Positions 49,405 to 60,325 are shown, counted from the first letter of the stretch. The stretch is 64,000 nucleotides of DNA from Massilia sp. Root133 (GCF_001426525.1 NZ_LMEW01000005.1:112366-176365), one strand, 5' to 3'. Made by a program: numbers and translations. Notes: a model not told the origin generated them from the sequence alone.

Positions 49405-50448
49405 TCAGGCGCTCTCGCGCTCGACGATGGTGAAGCCGATGTCGCGCACGACTTCGGGAATGGGCGTGCCCGCGATGCGGTCGATGATGAATTGCGCTGC
49501 GATCTGGCCCATCTTGCGGCCGTCCAGGTGGACCGTCGTGAGGGCAGGATACGTCTCGGCCGCGAACGGTTGGTCGCCGAGGCCGACGACGGCCAGCTTG
49601 CCGGGGATGTCGATGCCGAGCTTGTGCGCTTCCGTGAGCACGCCCAGCGCGACCATGTCCGAGCTGCAGAACACGGCGTCGATGTCGGGATGGTCCGCCA
49701 GCAGCGCGCGCAGGCCCGCGCGGCCCCCTGCCGCCGTGCCCGGCGCGGAGATCGTGTGGAAGGGGACCGAGCCGTCCGGCCCCTGCATGTCGAGCCGCAC
49801 GGCCGCCTGCACGTACGCGCGGTTGCGGCGCTGCGCGCGTTCGTCCGACGCACTGATTACGGCGACGCGGCGCCGTCCGCGCTGGTACAGGAATTCGGCC
49901 ACCGCCTGGCCGATGTCCTCGTGCGAAAAACCGACCAGCATGTCGGCCGGCGTGGGCGTCAGGTCCCATGTCTCGACGAGCGGAATGGCGCTCGCCTGCA
50001 GCCGGCGCCGGCCCTGCGCCGAGCGCATGATGCCGGCCAGGACGATGCCGTCCGGGCGGCGCCCGATGATCGCTTCCAGCAGCTCGTCCTCGCGCGAATT
50101 CTCGTAGCCCGACTGGCCCAGGATCAGCTGGTAGCCGGCCGCGGCGAGGTTCTCCGTCAGCGCCTGGACCGTATCGATGAACACCGAGCCCGCGATGGTC
50201 GGCAGGATCGCGGCGACCATCCGGCTCTTCGTCGACGCCAGGCTGCCCGCCAGCAGGTTCGGCACATAGCCCGTCCGCTCGATCGCGGCGCGCACTTTCT
50301 GCACGAGGTCGGGCGACACCTTCTCCGGCGAGTTCAGCACGCGCGACACCGTGATCGGCGCCACGCCGGCCACGCGCGCCACGTCGACGAGCGTGAGGCC
50401 GCCTTTCGTGCGCCGGGTCCGCTTGGGCGGTTCGACCGGCGCGTTCAT
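49405..50448 (-). CDS. LacI-family transcriptional regulator (347 aa)
   Basis: N-terminal helix-turn-helix LTLVDVARVAGVAPITVSRVLNSPEKVSPDLVQKVRAAIERTGYVPN with the LacI hinge NLLAGSLAS, then a ribose-binding-protein fold sensor domain (about 65-347). It resembles the GntR (gluconate) branch of the family. A LacI-consensus operator lies in the divergent receptor promoter (51123-51136), and a related palindrome lies 35 bases before its own start (50483-50493), so it probably represses the receptor and itself until a sugar or sugar acid binds. Confidence 0.9.
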   Translation of the reverse strand: MNAPVEPPKRTRRTKGGLTLVDVARVAGVAPITVSRVLNSPEKVSPDLVQKVRAAIERTGYVPNLLAGSLASTKSRMVAAILPTIAGSVFIDTVQALTENLAAAGYQLILGQSGYENSREDELLEAIIGRRPDGIVLAGIMRSAQGRRRLQASAIPLVETWDLTPTPADMLVGFSHEDIGQAVAEFLYQRGRRRVAVISASDERAQRRNRAYVQAAVRLDMQGPDGSVPFHTISAPGTAAGGRAGLRALLADHPDIDAVFCSSDMVALGVLTEAHKLGIDIPGKLAVVGLGDQPFAAETYPALTTVHLDGRKMGQIAAQFIIDRIAGTPIPEVVRDIGFTIVERESA

Positions 50449-50482
50449 GCGGCCTCCGGGCAGCCCGACAGGGCGCCGCCGC

Positions 50483-50493
50483 GAATACGATTC
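50483..50493. promoter_or_regulatory. Candidate LacI autoregulatory site
   Basis: GAAT-ACG-ATTC is a perfect palindrome 35 bases before the LacI start and shares the ACGATT core of the operator at 51123. Confidence 0.35.
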
Positions 50494-51090
50494 TGGAACT
50501 TCTGAAAATCGATCATGTCTTTAATTGCGATCTTCTCGTTGAATTGGATCGCATATCGAAATAAATAGCAGCGACTCTAAATGCTCGGCTGGATGGCGAC
50601 AAGATACCACTGCATTCCGTGACCGATGCGAAATGGGGAGGGATAAATGTTTTCATCAACGATTCAAAAATTTAATTGATTGCGCTACCAGATTGTATCG
50701 CTGATTGGGTCTGTTGCAATAAAGCGATATATAGGACAAACAGGGCATTTCATGCGCAAGTTTGACTTCCATGATAGCGCTACCTTGGTTACCCTCGAAT
50801 CATACGGCCGAGTTCATGTGCTGAACCTCCTGAATCTTGTTCTCATCTGCGTGCATCAGCATCGCGTTGGCCGGGGGCGGGTGCGGCCTGATGGCGGCAT
50901 CACGGGGCCGCGCCGGCTTTTGTCTGGTGTGCCCCTCGATTGCGCCCTTGATGGAATGCGATTTAATCGTGCGCGGCCTGCATGGCTGTTGCGAATTCAG
51001 GACGAATTGCTGAGCTATAAACTTTCAGCATACTTTTCTGTAAATAAAGAATACCTGCGATGTTAGCGTGCAACAGTGATGTTATGGGGT

Positions 51091-51120
51091 TTGACAAAAA
51101 TCACAGTAAATCTCTACACT
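51091..51120 (+). promoter_or_regulatory. Consensus sigma70 promoter of the receptor gene
   Basis: TTGACA (51091-51096), 18-base spacer, TACACT (51115-51120). It is the best sigma70 promoter in the window and lies 274 bases before the receptor start, giving a leader of about 265 nt. Confidence 0.8.
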
Positions 51121-51122
51121 CA

Positions 51123-51136
51123 TGAAAACGATTACA
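51123..51136 (+). promoter_or_regulatory. LacI-family operator at the transcription start
   Basis: TGAAAACGATTACA fits the LacI-family consensus TGNNANCGNTNNCA at every fixed position and begins two bases after the -10 hexamer, so it covers the expected start site. The divergent LacI gene is the obvious repressor. Confidence 0.75.
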
Positions 51137-51187
51137 AGACCATAACGACTACATCGCCAACGCAATCAATAAAGCGTGGAGACAAGA

Positions 51188-51289
51188 ATGCCGACCTCAT
51201 CCAGCCGTCCTCATTCCTTCCGATCCGGGCGCCATTCCCGATCCGTTCCGACCGTCGTCCCGGCAGCGCCGCGTTACCGCGCAGCGTAA
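51188..51289 (+). CDS. Possible 33-codon leader peptide upstream of the receptor
   Basis: ATG at 51188 follows TGGAGACAAGA, the same ribosome-binding style as real genes here, and the frame closes at TAA 51287-51289. The product is serine-, arginine- and proline-rich and has no known family. It lies inside the long leader and ends 16 bases before a strong hairpin (51306-51327), the layout of a translational attenuator. Without comparison it could equally be chance. Confidence 0.35.
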   Translation: MPTSSSRPHSFRSGRHSRSVPTVVPAAPRYRAA

Positions 51290-51305
51290 TTCCCATACCG
51301 TTTTC

Positions 51306-51367
51306 GCGGCCGCCGCAGGGCGGCCGCTTCATCCGCCGTCGTAACCAGCTCCGCCGTGAAGCGGAGC
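51306..51367 (+). promoter_or_regulatory. Two perfect hairpins in the receptor mRNA leader
   Basis: GCGGCCGCC (51306-51314) pairs with GGCGGCCGC (51319-51327) around a GCAG loop. GCTCCGC (51348-51354) pairs with GCGGAGC (51361-51367) around CGTGAA. The second ends 13 bases before the receptor ribosome-binding site (CAGGAG, 51381-51386). No T-tract follows the first, so control would be on translation or mRNA stability. Confidence 0.5.
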
Positions 51368-51393
51368 ATCAATTAGAGAGCACAGGAGACACC

Positions 51394-54354
51394 ATGATTC
51401 GATTCAAGAGAACCGCGATCGCCGTCGCAGCCGGCCAGATCGCACTGCTTGCCAGCGGCTATGCGCTGGCGCAGACCGAAGCGGGCCAGAACGCTTCCGG
51501 TTCCAACGTCGTCGTCGTGACGGGCCAACGCGCCGCGCTGCAGTCCGCACAGAAGCTCAAGCAGAATTCGGACGAGATCGTCGATTCGATCGTCGCCGAC
51601 GACATCGGCAAGCTGCCGGACCGTTCGGTGACCGAGGTGCTGCAGCGCGTGGTCGGCGTGACCATCGACCGCACCATGTCCAAGGGCGACCCGGAACACT
51701 ATTCGGTCGAAGGCTCGGGCGTGAACGTGCGCGGCCTGTCGTACGTGCGCTCGGAATTGAACGGCCGCGACTCGTTCTCCGCGAACGGCGGCCGCTCGCT
51801 CAACTTTGAAGACGTGCCGCCCGAGCTGATGGCCGGCGTCGACGTCTACAAGAACCCGTCGGCCGAACAGATCGAAGGCGCGGTCGGCGGTCTCGTCAAC
51901 CTGCGCACGGCGATGCCGTTCGACTTCAAGGGCCGCAAGCTGGCCGTGTCGCTGGAAGACACGTATTCGGAACTGAAGCGCGGCAAGCGCCAACCGTCCG
52001 CCTCGTTCATGTTCTCGGACCGCTGGAAGACCGGCTTCGGCGAAATCGGCGCCCTGGTCGACTTCGCGTATTCGGAAAGCGGCACGCGTACCGACGCCTT
52101 CCAGGTCGAGCCGTACTATCCGCGCTCCGACGTGGTCTCCGGCAAGACCGTGTGGATCCCGAAGGGCTCGCAATGGCGCACGCTGGAATTCGACCGCAAG
52201 CGCAGGGGTACCTACGGCGCGCTGCAGTGGAAGAAGGACAGCTCGCTGAGTTCCTCGCTGACGTTCTTCAAGTCGCGCTACAAGATGCACTGGGACGAGC
52301 AGGCGATCTTCGCCCAGTCGAGCCCCTACAACATCCAGGTCAGCAAGGATGCGACGTTCAATTCGAAGGGCGCGCTGCTGACCGGCACGCTGACCGATCC
52401 GGCCGACGGCGGCATCAACTTCGGCGGCGACACGCGTTCGGCCGACCGCACGTCGGAGACGACGGACGTGTCGTGGAACCTGCGCTGGCGTCCGAACGAC
52501 CGCTGGACCATCAGCACGGACCTGCAGCGCATCCGCGCCACGACCAGCAGCTTCGACTCGACCGTTGCCACCGGCGTGCAGATGCCGAGCGAGACGATCG
52601 ACCTGCGCGGCGACGTGCCGTCCCTGTCGTTCACGGACGCCGACCGCGCCTATCTCGCGAACCCCAACAATTACTACTGGGCGTTCACGATGGAACACCA
52701 GGACCGCAGCAAGGCCGGCGAATGGGCGTGGCGCACCGACGCGAAGTATGACTTCGACCACCCGGTGCTGCGCGACATCCGTTTCGGCGTGCGCCTGACG
52801 GACCGCGATTCGCGCAACGAGAATTCGAACCCGAGCTACAACTGGGCGGCCATCACCCAGACGTGGCAGGTCGGTCCGACCAACACGCTGTCGAGCCTCG
52901 CGTACCTGGGCGATCCGCGCTTCAACAACCAGGTGCAGGTCCACTCGTTCAACAACTTCTTCAACAACAACACGTCGGTGCCGGCACTGGTCTTCCCGGC
53001 CGTCGCGCTGACCACCGGCTACCCGGCCTCGTACGCGCAGCTGCACACGTATCCGAATATGCTGTGCAACAACGGCACCAACAATTGCACGTCGTGGAAC
53101 CCGGCCACGTTCGGCACCGATCCGGCCGGCGTCAACGACCAGAAGGAGAAGACCGGCGCGCTGTACTCGCAACTGCGCTTCGGCTTCGACGACCTGAAGT
53201 ACCCGGTCGACGGCAACATCGGCCTGCGCTACGTGAAGACCGACATGACAGCGCACGGCTACACCGTGTTCACGCCGAGCAATTCGACGGGTGCCGGCAT
53301 CCCGCAGTTCACGGCGTTCTCCCAGAAGCAGGACTTCAGCAACAGTTACAACAACGTGCTGCCCAGCCTGAACCTGCGTATGAAGGCGAGCGACGCGCTC
53401 CAGTTCCGCTTCGGCCTGTCGACCGGCATCTCGCGCCCGGACTTCAGCGACCTGCAGGGCTACACGACGCTGTCGCAGAACGTGGACAATTCGAGCGGCC
53501 TGATCACTTACACGGGTAACGGCACCGGTAACCCGAACCTGCGTCCGGTCCGGTCGCACCAGGTGGACCTGACGGCCGAATGGTATTTCGCCAAGACCGG
53601 TTCGCTGACTTTCGGCCTGTTCAACAAGCAGCTGAAGGACGTCATCATCAAGCAATCGTACGGCTACGACCTGGCGGACAACACCGGCAAGTCGTACACC
53701 TTCACGACGACCGGTCCGGTAAACGGCGCGGACGGCCATGCGCGCGGCGCGGAGATCGCGTTCCAGCAGTACTTCGACTTCCTGCCGGGCTGGCTGTCGG
53801 GCTTCGGCGTCCAGGCGAACTACACGTACGTGGACAGCAAGACGTCGCTGCACCAGCCGGTCCACTCCGTGTACTGCACGGGCGGCAACCTGGCGACGAA
53901 CTTCAACCTGAACCTGAACGGCTGCGATACGAACGGCGCCACGTTCGGCGACCTGCCGCTGATCGGCCTGTCGCGCCAGTCGTACAACCTGGCGCTGATG
54001 TATGACCAGGGCAAGATCTCGGCGCGCCTGGCCTGGAACTGGCGTTCGAAGAACCTGCAGAACGTGAACGTCAACGGCACCAGCGGCGGCGACGGCACCG
54101 ACAGCAACCCGGCCAGCCCGACCTTCGGCCAGCACAACGTGGCCTGGGCGCTGCCGACATGGGCGGACGGCTATGGCCAGCTGGACGGCTCGATCTTCTA
54201 CAACGTGTCGGACAGGCTGTCGGTCGGCGTGGAAGCGCAGAACCTGACCGACTCCAAGGCACGCCAGCTCATGCAGCAGAGCACGGGCTTCATGGGCCGT
54301 GCATGGTTCGTCTCGGGTCCTCGTTACACGGCCAAGATGCGTTACAGCTTCTAA
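51394..54354 (+). CDS. TonB-dependent receptor, carbohydrate type (986 aa)
   Basis: Signal peptide (about 1-27, ending ALAQ), TonB-box region VVVVTGQRAALQSAQ, plug with DIGKLPDRSVTEVLQRVVGVTIDR and NGRDSFSANGGRSLNFEDVPPELMAGVDVYKNPSAEQIEG, then a long barrel ending RYTAKMRYSF. This is the Caulobacter/Xanthomonas class used for maltodextrins and other plant sugars (TIGR01782 type). ATG at 51394 follows CACAGGAGACACC; the frame is open further upstream, but that extension is not protein-like. Control by the divergent LacI protein supports a sugar ligand. Confidence 0.93.
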   Translation: MIRFKRTAIAVAAGQIALLASGYALAQTEAGQNASGSNVVVVTGQRAALQSAQKLKQNSDEIVDSIVADDIGKLPDRSVTEVLQRVVGVTIDRTMSKGDPEHYSVEGSGVNVRGLSYVRSELNGRDSFSANGGRSLNFEDVPPELMAGVDVYKNPSAEQIEGAVGGLVNLRTAMPFDFKGRKLAVSLEDTYSELKRGKRQPSASFMFSDRWKTGFGEIGALVDFAYSESGTRTDAFQVEPYYPRSDVVSGKTVWIPKGSQWRTLEFDRKRRGTYGALQWKKDSSLSSSLTFFKSRYKMHWDEQAIFAQSSPYNIQVSKDATFNSKGALLTGTLTDPADGGINFGGDTRSADRTSETTDVSWNLRWRPNDRWTISTDLQRIRATTSSFDSTVATGVQMPSETIDLRGDVPSLSFTDADRAYLANPNNYYWAFTMEHQDRSKAGEWAWRTDAKYDFDHPVLRDIRFGVRLTDRDSRNENSNPSYNWAAITQTWQVGPTNTLSSLAYLGDPRFNNQVQVHSFNNFFNNNTSVPALVFPAVALTTGYPASYAQLHTYPNMLCNNGTNNCTSWNPATFGTDPAGVNDQKEKTGALYSQLRFGFDDLKYPVDGNIGLRYVKTDMTAHGYTVFTPSNSTGAGIPQFTAFSQKQDFSNSYNNVLPSLNLRMKASDALQFRFGLSTGISRPDFSDLQGYTTLSQNVDNSSGLITYTGNGTGNPNLRPVRSHQVDLTAEWYFAKTGSLTFGLFNKQLKDVIIKQSYGYDLADNTGKSYTFTTTGPVNGADGHARGAEIAFQQYFDFLPGWLSGFGVQANYTYVDSKTSLHQPVHSVYCTGGNLATNFNLNLNGCDTNGATFGDLPLIGLSRQSYNLALMYDQGKISARLAWNWRSKNLQNVNVNGTSGGDGTDSNPASPTFGQHNVAWALPTWADGYGQLDGSIFYNVSDRLSVGVEAQNLTDSKARQLMQQSTGFMGRAWFVSGPRYTAKMRYSF

Positions 54355-54381
54355 CCGCGTAGCGTCGTTAACGCAAGATCC

Positions 54382-54467
54382 GTCGCCCCTGCGAAGGCAG
54401 GGGCCCAAGTTCTGCAGGCATCTCGTCAGCGCATGCAAGATTGGGCCCCCGCCTCCGCGGGGGCGAC
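54382..54467. repeat. REP-like inverted repeat pair between convergent genes
   Basis: Two GC-rich hairpin units face each other: 54382-54408 (CCCCTGC-GAAG-GCAGGGG core) and 54441-54467 (CCCCCGC-CTCC-GCGGGGG core). Their outer ends GTCGCCCC/GGGGCGAC and GGGGCCCAA/TTGGGCCCC are complementary. It probably serves as a two-way transcription barrier between the receptor gene and the DUF4380 gene. Confidence 0.7.
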
Positions 54468-54472
54468 GTTAT

Positions 54473-55513
54473 TCAGAGTCCGTCGAGGCCCAGTTCCTTT
54501 GCATGCGCCCGCAGGAACGCCACCTGCGCCGCACGCGTATCCGGCCCGCCGTAGGGCAGCAGGGTCCACTGCTCGGACGCCAGCATGTGCCGGCCCGGTG
54601 CCAGCGTCACGTACGGCGCGTGCACCTCCATCTCCATCAATCCCTTCTCGGGCGCTTCCGGCTGCCAGTCGTTGTACAACTCGATCTGGCCCTGGTCCGG
54701 ATGGATGGCCGCGCGCGGCTGGTGCGCGAACTGGATCACCAGCACCTGGCCTCGATGAAAACCCGCCATCCAGCCGGCCGACGGCTGCAGCAGCATCTTG
54801 CCGTTGCGGTGCGGCTGGCCCTTGCCCGCGGGGAAGGCGTCCAGCGAGAACAGCCCGTCCGCCAGCGTCCACGTCAGCGGCACCATGTCCGGCTTCGGTT
54901 CGATGGCCTGCTGGCGCACGTCCTCGCGGCGCGCGACGGGCACGTACACGCGCGTGTCGCCATGGGCGCGCGTGTTGAACCAGATGTCCCACGCCACCTG
55001 CGTCTTGCACGCGTTGGCCGCGTCGACGTCCATTCGCAGGCTGTGCGGCTTGCCCGCCACGAGGCTGTAGCGTTTCACCAGCTGCAGGCCGTTCACGGGA
55101 CTGGCCGGGCTCGCGAGCGTGATGGCGTCGGGCCGCTTCTCCTCGATCTTGTAGCGGGCGAGGCTCAGCCACGGATCGGGCGGCCACGGCAGGCCGGCGC
55201 GCGCCGGGTTCACGTCCTGGTGCGACCACCATTCCTTTTGCGGACCGACCCAGATCTCGTGGCCGAGCCAGCCGACGTTGTCCGTCGTTCCGCCGATGGC
55301 GGCATGCGGATCGCCGGCGGCCAGGTCGCTCTTGATGAAGCTGGGTTGGCCCGCCAGCCCGAACGACAGCAGCCGGCCGCCGATGGCGTCGGTGACGGTC
55401 GCGCGCACGCTGCCGCTGTCGAGGGTGTGGACGGGAATATCGGCCGCTTGTGCTGCGGCCGTGAGGGCGCAGGACAGGACCAGCGCTGTTGCGGTTTTCG
55501 ATGGTGTGGGCAT
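54473..55513 (-). CDS. Exported DUF4380-type protein (346 aa)
   Basis: Signal peptide (1-23, ending AQA) and an all-beta domain beginning DSGSVRATVTDAIGGRLLSFGLAGQPSFIK, with WLGHEIWVGPQKEWW and VAWDIWFNTRAHGDTRVYVP. The pattern matches DUF4380 proteins, which have a galactose-mutarotase-like fold and no known activity. Its place beside a sugar-type receptor suggests periplasmic handling of a carbohydrate. It is convergent with the receptor gene across the repeat at 54382. Confidence 0.75.
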   Translation of the reverse strand: MPTPSKTATALVLSCALTAAAQAADIPVHTLDSGSVRATVTDAIGGRLLSFGLAGQPSFIKSDLAAGDPHAAIGGTTDNVGWLGHEIWVGPQKEWWSHQDVNPARAGLPWPPDPWLSLARYKIEEKRPDAITLASPASPVNGLQLVKRYSLVAGKPHSLRMDVDAANACKTQVAWDIWFNTRAHGDTRVYVPVARREDVRQQAIEPKPDMVPLTWTLADGLFSLDAFPAGKGQPHRNGKMLLQPSAGWMAGFHRGQVLVIQFAHQPRAAIHPDQGQIELYNDWQPEAPEKGLMEMEVHAPYVTLAPGRHMLASEQWTLLPYGGPDTRAAQVAFLRAHAKELGLDGL

Positions 55514-55566
55514 AAGCTGTCGGGCTGGGTGTGAAATCGGTTTCAGCTCGACAGCTTAGCAAAGAA

Positions 55567-56274
55567 TTACCCCGCCGGGGCGACCGATGCGCCTTCGATG
55601 CCGTGGCGTGTCATCGCCTCGGCCACGAAGCCGCTCGCCTTCATCTCTTCGACGAACGCGGCGAGCGCGGCAGCCGCGTGCTCGCCGCGCGATTTCGGCC
55701 CGCCCATCGCCTGGCGGATGACCATGAAGCGGCCATCCAGCAGGCGCAGGCCGGGCCGGGCCCGCGCGTCCGCTTCCAGCTGCTGGCGCACGCCCGCCGC
55801 GACGTCCGCGCCCAGTTCGAGGAACGTGGGCACCACGGCGGGCGAGGACGGCGCGCGCACGATCTGCGCCTGCCGGAGTTCCCGGGTCAGGAACAGGTCA
55901 TACGCACTTCCTTTGCCGACGACGACGCGGTGCACCGCCCGGTCGACGTCCTCGTTGGCGCGGATCGGTGAATCGTCCTTCACGAGGTAGCTGCCCTCGA
56001 TCAGCACGTACGGCGCCGTGAACGCGATGTCGGCGCCGCGCGCGGGATCGATGGCGAAGAAGCCGATGTCCGCGCGCTCGGTTGCGACGGCGTCGACCGA
56101 CTTGCCGGCCGCGTCGACGACCACGAGCTCGAGGTCCACGCCGAGCCGCCGCGCGAACTCGCGCGCGAGGTCGACGGAGACGCCGCCCGCGCCGCCGTCG
56201 CCGGCCGCGTGCGCGAGGATCGGGTTGCCCAGATTGATCGCGGCACGCAGCTTGCCGCCCGGCGCGAAGTTCAT
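55567..56274 (-). CDS. Family-3 solute-binding-domain protein without signal peptide (235 aa)
   Basis: The whole chain is an amino-acid-type periplasmic binding domain: GKLRAAINLGNPILA, VSVDLAREFARRLGVDLELVVVDAAGKSVDAVATERADIGFFAIDPARGADIAFTAPYVLIEGSYLV, and a C-terminal EEMKASGFVAEAM. It lacks the usual export signal, and none can be added because the frame begins 4 bases after the maeB stop. It may therefore be a cytoplasmic sensor or enzyme-like relative. No permease or ATPase gene is nearby. Confidence 0.8.
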   Translation of the reverse strand: MNFAPGGKLRAAINLGNPILAHAAGDGGAGGVSVDLAREFARRLGVDLELVVVDAAGKSVDAVATERADIGFFAIDPARGADIAFTAPYVLIEGSYLVKDDSPIRANEDVDRAVHRVVVGKGSAYDLFLTRELRQAQIVRAPSSPAVVPTFLELGADVAAGVRQQLEADARARPGLRLLDGRFMVIRQAMGGPKSRGEHAAAALAAFVEEMKASGFVAEAMTRHGIEGASVAPAG

Positions 56275-56278
56275 CCTG

Positions 56279-58477
<2,199 letters not shown>

Positions 58478-58694
58478 GATTTCTCCTATGCCGCTGTGCG
58501 CGGACGATGTTATGGATGCGTTGCGGCCATCCGGCGCACGGCAGGGACCGTGCGGGGAGGCAGGCCGGGACATCCGCCGCGCCCGATCCGGCGGCGGGTG
58601 GTGGTGCGCCGCCGTTGCCCGCACGGCGTGGTGGCCGGGGCAGTGCGCGCGCTCCTGGCGCGGGCGCGGACGGGGCGCCGTGTCCACGGCGATA

Positions 58695-58714
58695 CGCGAT
58701 CATACGTGATCGCG
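58695..58714. promoter_or_regulatory. Perfect palindrome upstream of maeB
   Basis: CGCGATCA (58695-58702), TACG, TGATCGCG (58707-58714) about 220 bases before the maeB start. A second perfect palindrome, GATAT-N5-ATATC, lies at 58737-58751 over the flavin-reductase stop codon. Either may be an operator of an unlinked regulator. Confidence 0.4.
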
Positions 58715-58749
58715 GGCGATGTTGCCTACTTCGCCAGATATTCCGTATA

Positions 58750-59367
58750 TCACTGTGGCCTGAACATCCGGAACAGTTGCTCGGGACCGACCTCGAAATA
58801 GTCGGCCGGCCCGCCGCCGCGCAGGATGTGGCCGGCGTGCGCGGTGTCGTACACACCATCCTTCAGCAGCGCGCGGGCTATGTGCACGCCGACGACTTCG
58901 CCCAGCACGAGCCAGCTCGGCGCCGGCTGCCCGTCGGCGTCCTGCAGCCGGACGACTTGGGTGAGCTTGCATTCGAACGAGACCGGGGTTTCCGCCACGC
59001 GCGGCACGCCCACGAGGCGCGACGGGGCGGGCGTGAGGCCGGCCAGCGCGAATTCGTCGACCTCGGGCGGCACCATCGCGCAGCTGGCATTCATGCGGTC
59101 GGCGAGGGCGCGCGTGGCCAGGTTCCAGCAGAACTGGCCCGTTTCCTCGACATTGCGGACGGTGTCCTTGTAGCCGATGCTGGCGAAGCCCACGATCGGC
59201 GGCGTGTAGTTGAATGCGTTGAAGAAGCTGTACGGGGCGAGGTTCGGGATGCCGGCGCGGCTTTTCGTGGAGATCCAGCCGATGGGGCGGGGGCCGACGA
59301 TGGCATTGAAAGGATCGTGCGGCAGGCCGTGGCCGGCGCGTGGTTCGTAGAAATGGATGTCGTTCAT
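58750..59367 (-). CDS. Flavin reductase-like FMN-binding split-barrel protein (205 aa)
   Basis: Split-barrel flavin-binding domain: PFNAIVGPRPIGWISTKSRAGIPNLAPYSFFNAFNYTPPIVGF, then KDTVRNVEETGQFCWNLATRALADRMNASC. Members of this DUF447/flavin-reductase group bind FMN and supply reduced flavin or act as small reductases. The start at 59367 (MNDIHFYEPRAG) is preferred over an upstream ATG that adds 51 atypical residues. It lies 70 bases after the SMP-30 gene on the same strand; a role in the sugar-acid pathway is not obvious. Confidence 0.82.
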   Translation of the reverse strand: MNDIHFYEPRAGHGLPHDPFNAIVGPRPIGWISTKSRAGIPNLAPYSFFNAFNYTPPIVGFASIGYKDTVRNVEETGQFCWNLATRALADRMNASCAMVPPEVDEFALAGLTPAPSRLVGVPRVAETPVSFECKLTQVVRLQDADGQPAPSWLVLGEVVGVHIARALLKDGVYDTAHAGHILRGGGPADYFEVGPEQLFRMFRPQ

Positions 59368-59437
59368 ACAAGCACGATACCGCATCGGCGTCATCCGTGC
59401 AGGCGCGGGGCGTTCGCGACGCCCCGTGCCCACGCGT

Positions 59438-60325
59438 TCAACCAGCAAATGCGATTTCCGGCACGCCGGCAACTCCCGGCCGCACGAGCAGCACTGCGCC
59501 CGCCAATGCGTCGTCTTCATGCCCCGGCTGCACGATCGACGTGATCAGCAGGGTATCCAGGTCCGGCCCGCCAAAGCAGGGCATCGACGGCTTCGCGACC
59601 GGCAGCTTCAGTTCCCGATCCAGCTTCCCGACCGGCGTGAATCGCAGCAGGCTCGCCCCATCATTGCCCGCGACCCAGTAACAGCCGTCGCTGTCCATCG
59701 CCGCCCCATCCGGCCGGCCCGCGTACGCGGCCATGTCCACGAGCAGCCGGCGGTTGTGCGGTACGCCCGCGTCGACGTCGTAGTCGAACGTCCACACGCG
59801 CCGGCGCGTCGGGTGCGAATCGGACAGGTACATCGTGCGCCCGTCCGGCGACCACGCGAGGCCGTTCTGGGTGACGAGGCCGGAGACTAGCGGCGCCGAC
59901 AGGCCCGCGCCGTCGTAGCGGTATAGACGCCCGAGCGGCAGCGCGGCCGCCATGTCCATCCACATCGTGCCGCTCCAGAAGCGGCCCTGGCGGTCCGTGC
60001 GGCCGTCGTTGAAGCGCATGCCGGGCGCCAGTTCGGGCGGCGCGGCCAGGCGCTCCGCCCGTACCGTGCCGTCGTCCTGCAGGTCGACGGCGAAGATGCC
60101 CGTCTCCATGCCGGCGATCAGGCCGCCCGCGGCGCGCGGCGCGATGCAGGCGACCATCTCGGCCGCGGTCCAGTGGCGCGTCGCGCCGGATGCATGGTCC
60201 AGGCGCCAGATGCGGCGGGCGGGGATGTCGACCCAGTACCACGCCTGCTCCTCGGCGTGCCAGACGGGGCTTTCGCCCACGGCGCAGCTGACGCCGCGCA
60301 CGCTTTCCACGATCGCGTCAGGCAT
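59438..60325 (-). CDS. SMP-30/gluconolactonase-family lactonase (295 aa)
   Basis: Six-bladed propeller lactonase with metal ligands Glu18 (AVGESPVWH), Asn154 (VTQNGLAWSPD) and Asp206 (GRPDGAAMD), and substrate residues Arg104 and Asn106 (MRFNDGRTD). It opens sugar-acid lactones. Next to a hexuronate-type transporter, a KGSA dehydrogenase and KdgD it probably hydrolyses glucaro- or galactarolactone in oxidative hexuronate catabolism. Its start overlaps the transporter stop by 8 bases. Confidence 0.88.
   Translation of the reverse strand: MPDAIVESVRGVSCAVGESPVWHAEEQAWYWVDIPARRIWRLDHASGATRHWTAAEMVACIAPRAAGGLIAGMETGIFAVDLQDDGTVRAERLAAPPELAPGMRFNDGRTDRQGRFWSGTMWMDMAAALPLGRLYRYDGAGLSAPLVSGLVTQNGLAWSPDGRTMYLSDSHPTRRRVWTFDYDVDAGVPHNRRLLVDMAAYAGRPDGAAMDSDGCYWVAGNDGASLLRFTPVGKLDRELKLPVAKPSMPCFGGPDLDTLLITSIVQPGHEDDALAGAVLLVRPGVAGVPEIAFAG

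Larger units (their letters stand above)
50449..51393. other. 945-bp AT-rich intergenic and leader region
   Basis: Base composition is clearly more AT-rich than the rest of the window, mainly 50500-51120. An open frame of 128 codons at 50680-51066 has no ribosome-binding site, domain or local codon bias, so I do not call it a gene. The right third holds the receptor promoter, operator, a possible leader ORF and two hairpins, listed separately. Confidence 0.6.

Noticed and set aside
50680..51066. 128-codon plus-strand frame in the AT-rich gap
   Set aside because: No ribosome-binding site, no recognisable domain and no codon bias like its neighbours; treated as non-coding.
51076..51393. In-frame N-terminal extension of the receptor
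   Set aside because: It would start before the -10 hexamer and add a non-protein-like stretch; ATG 51394 has a good ribosome-binding site and a clean signal peptide.
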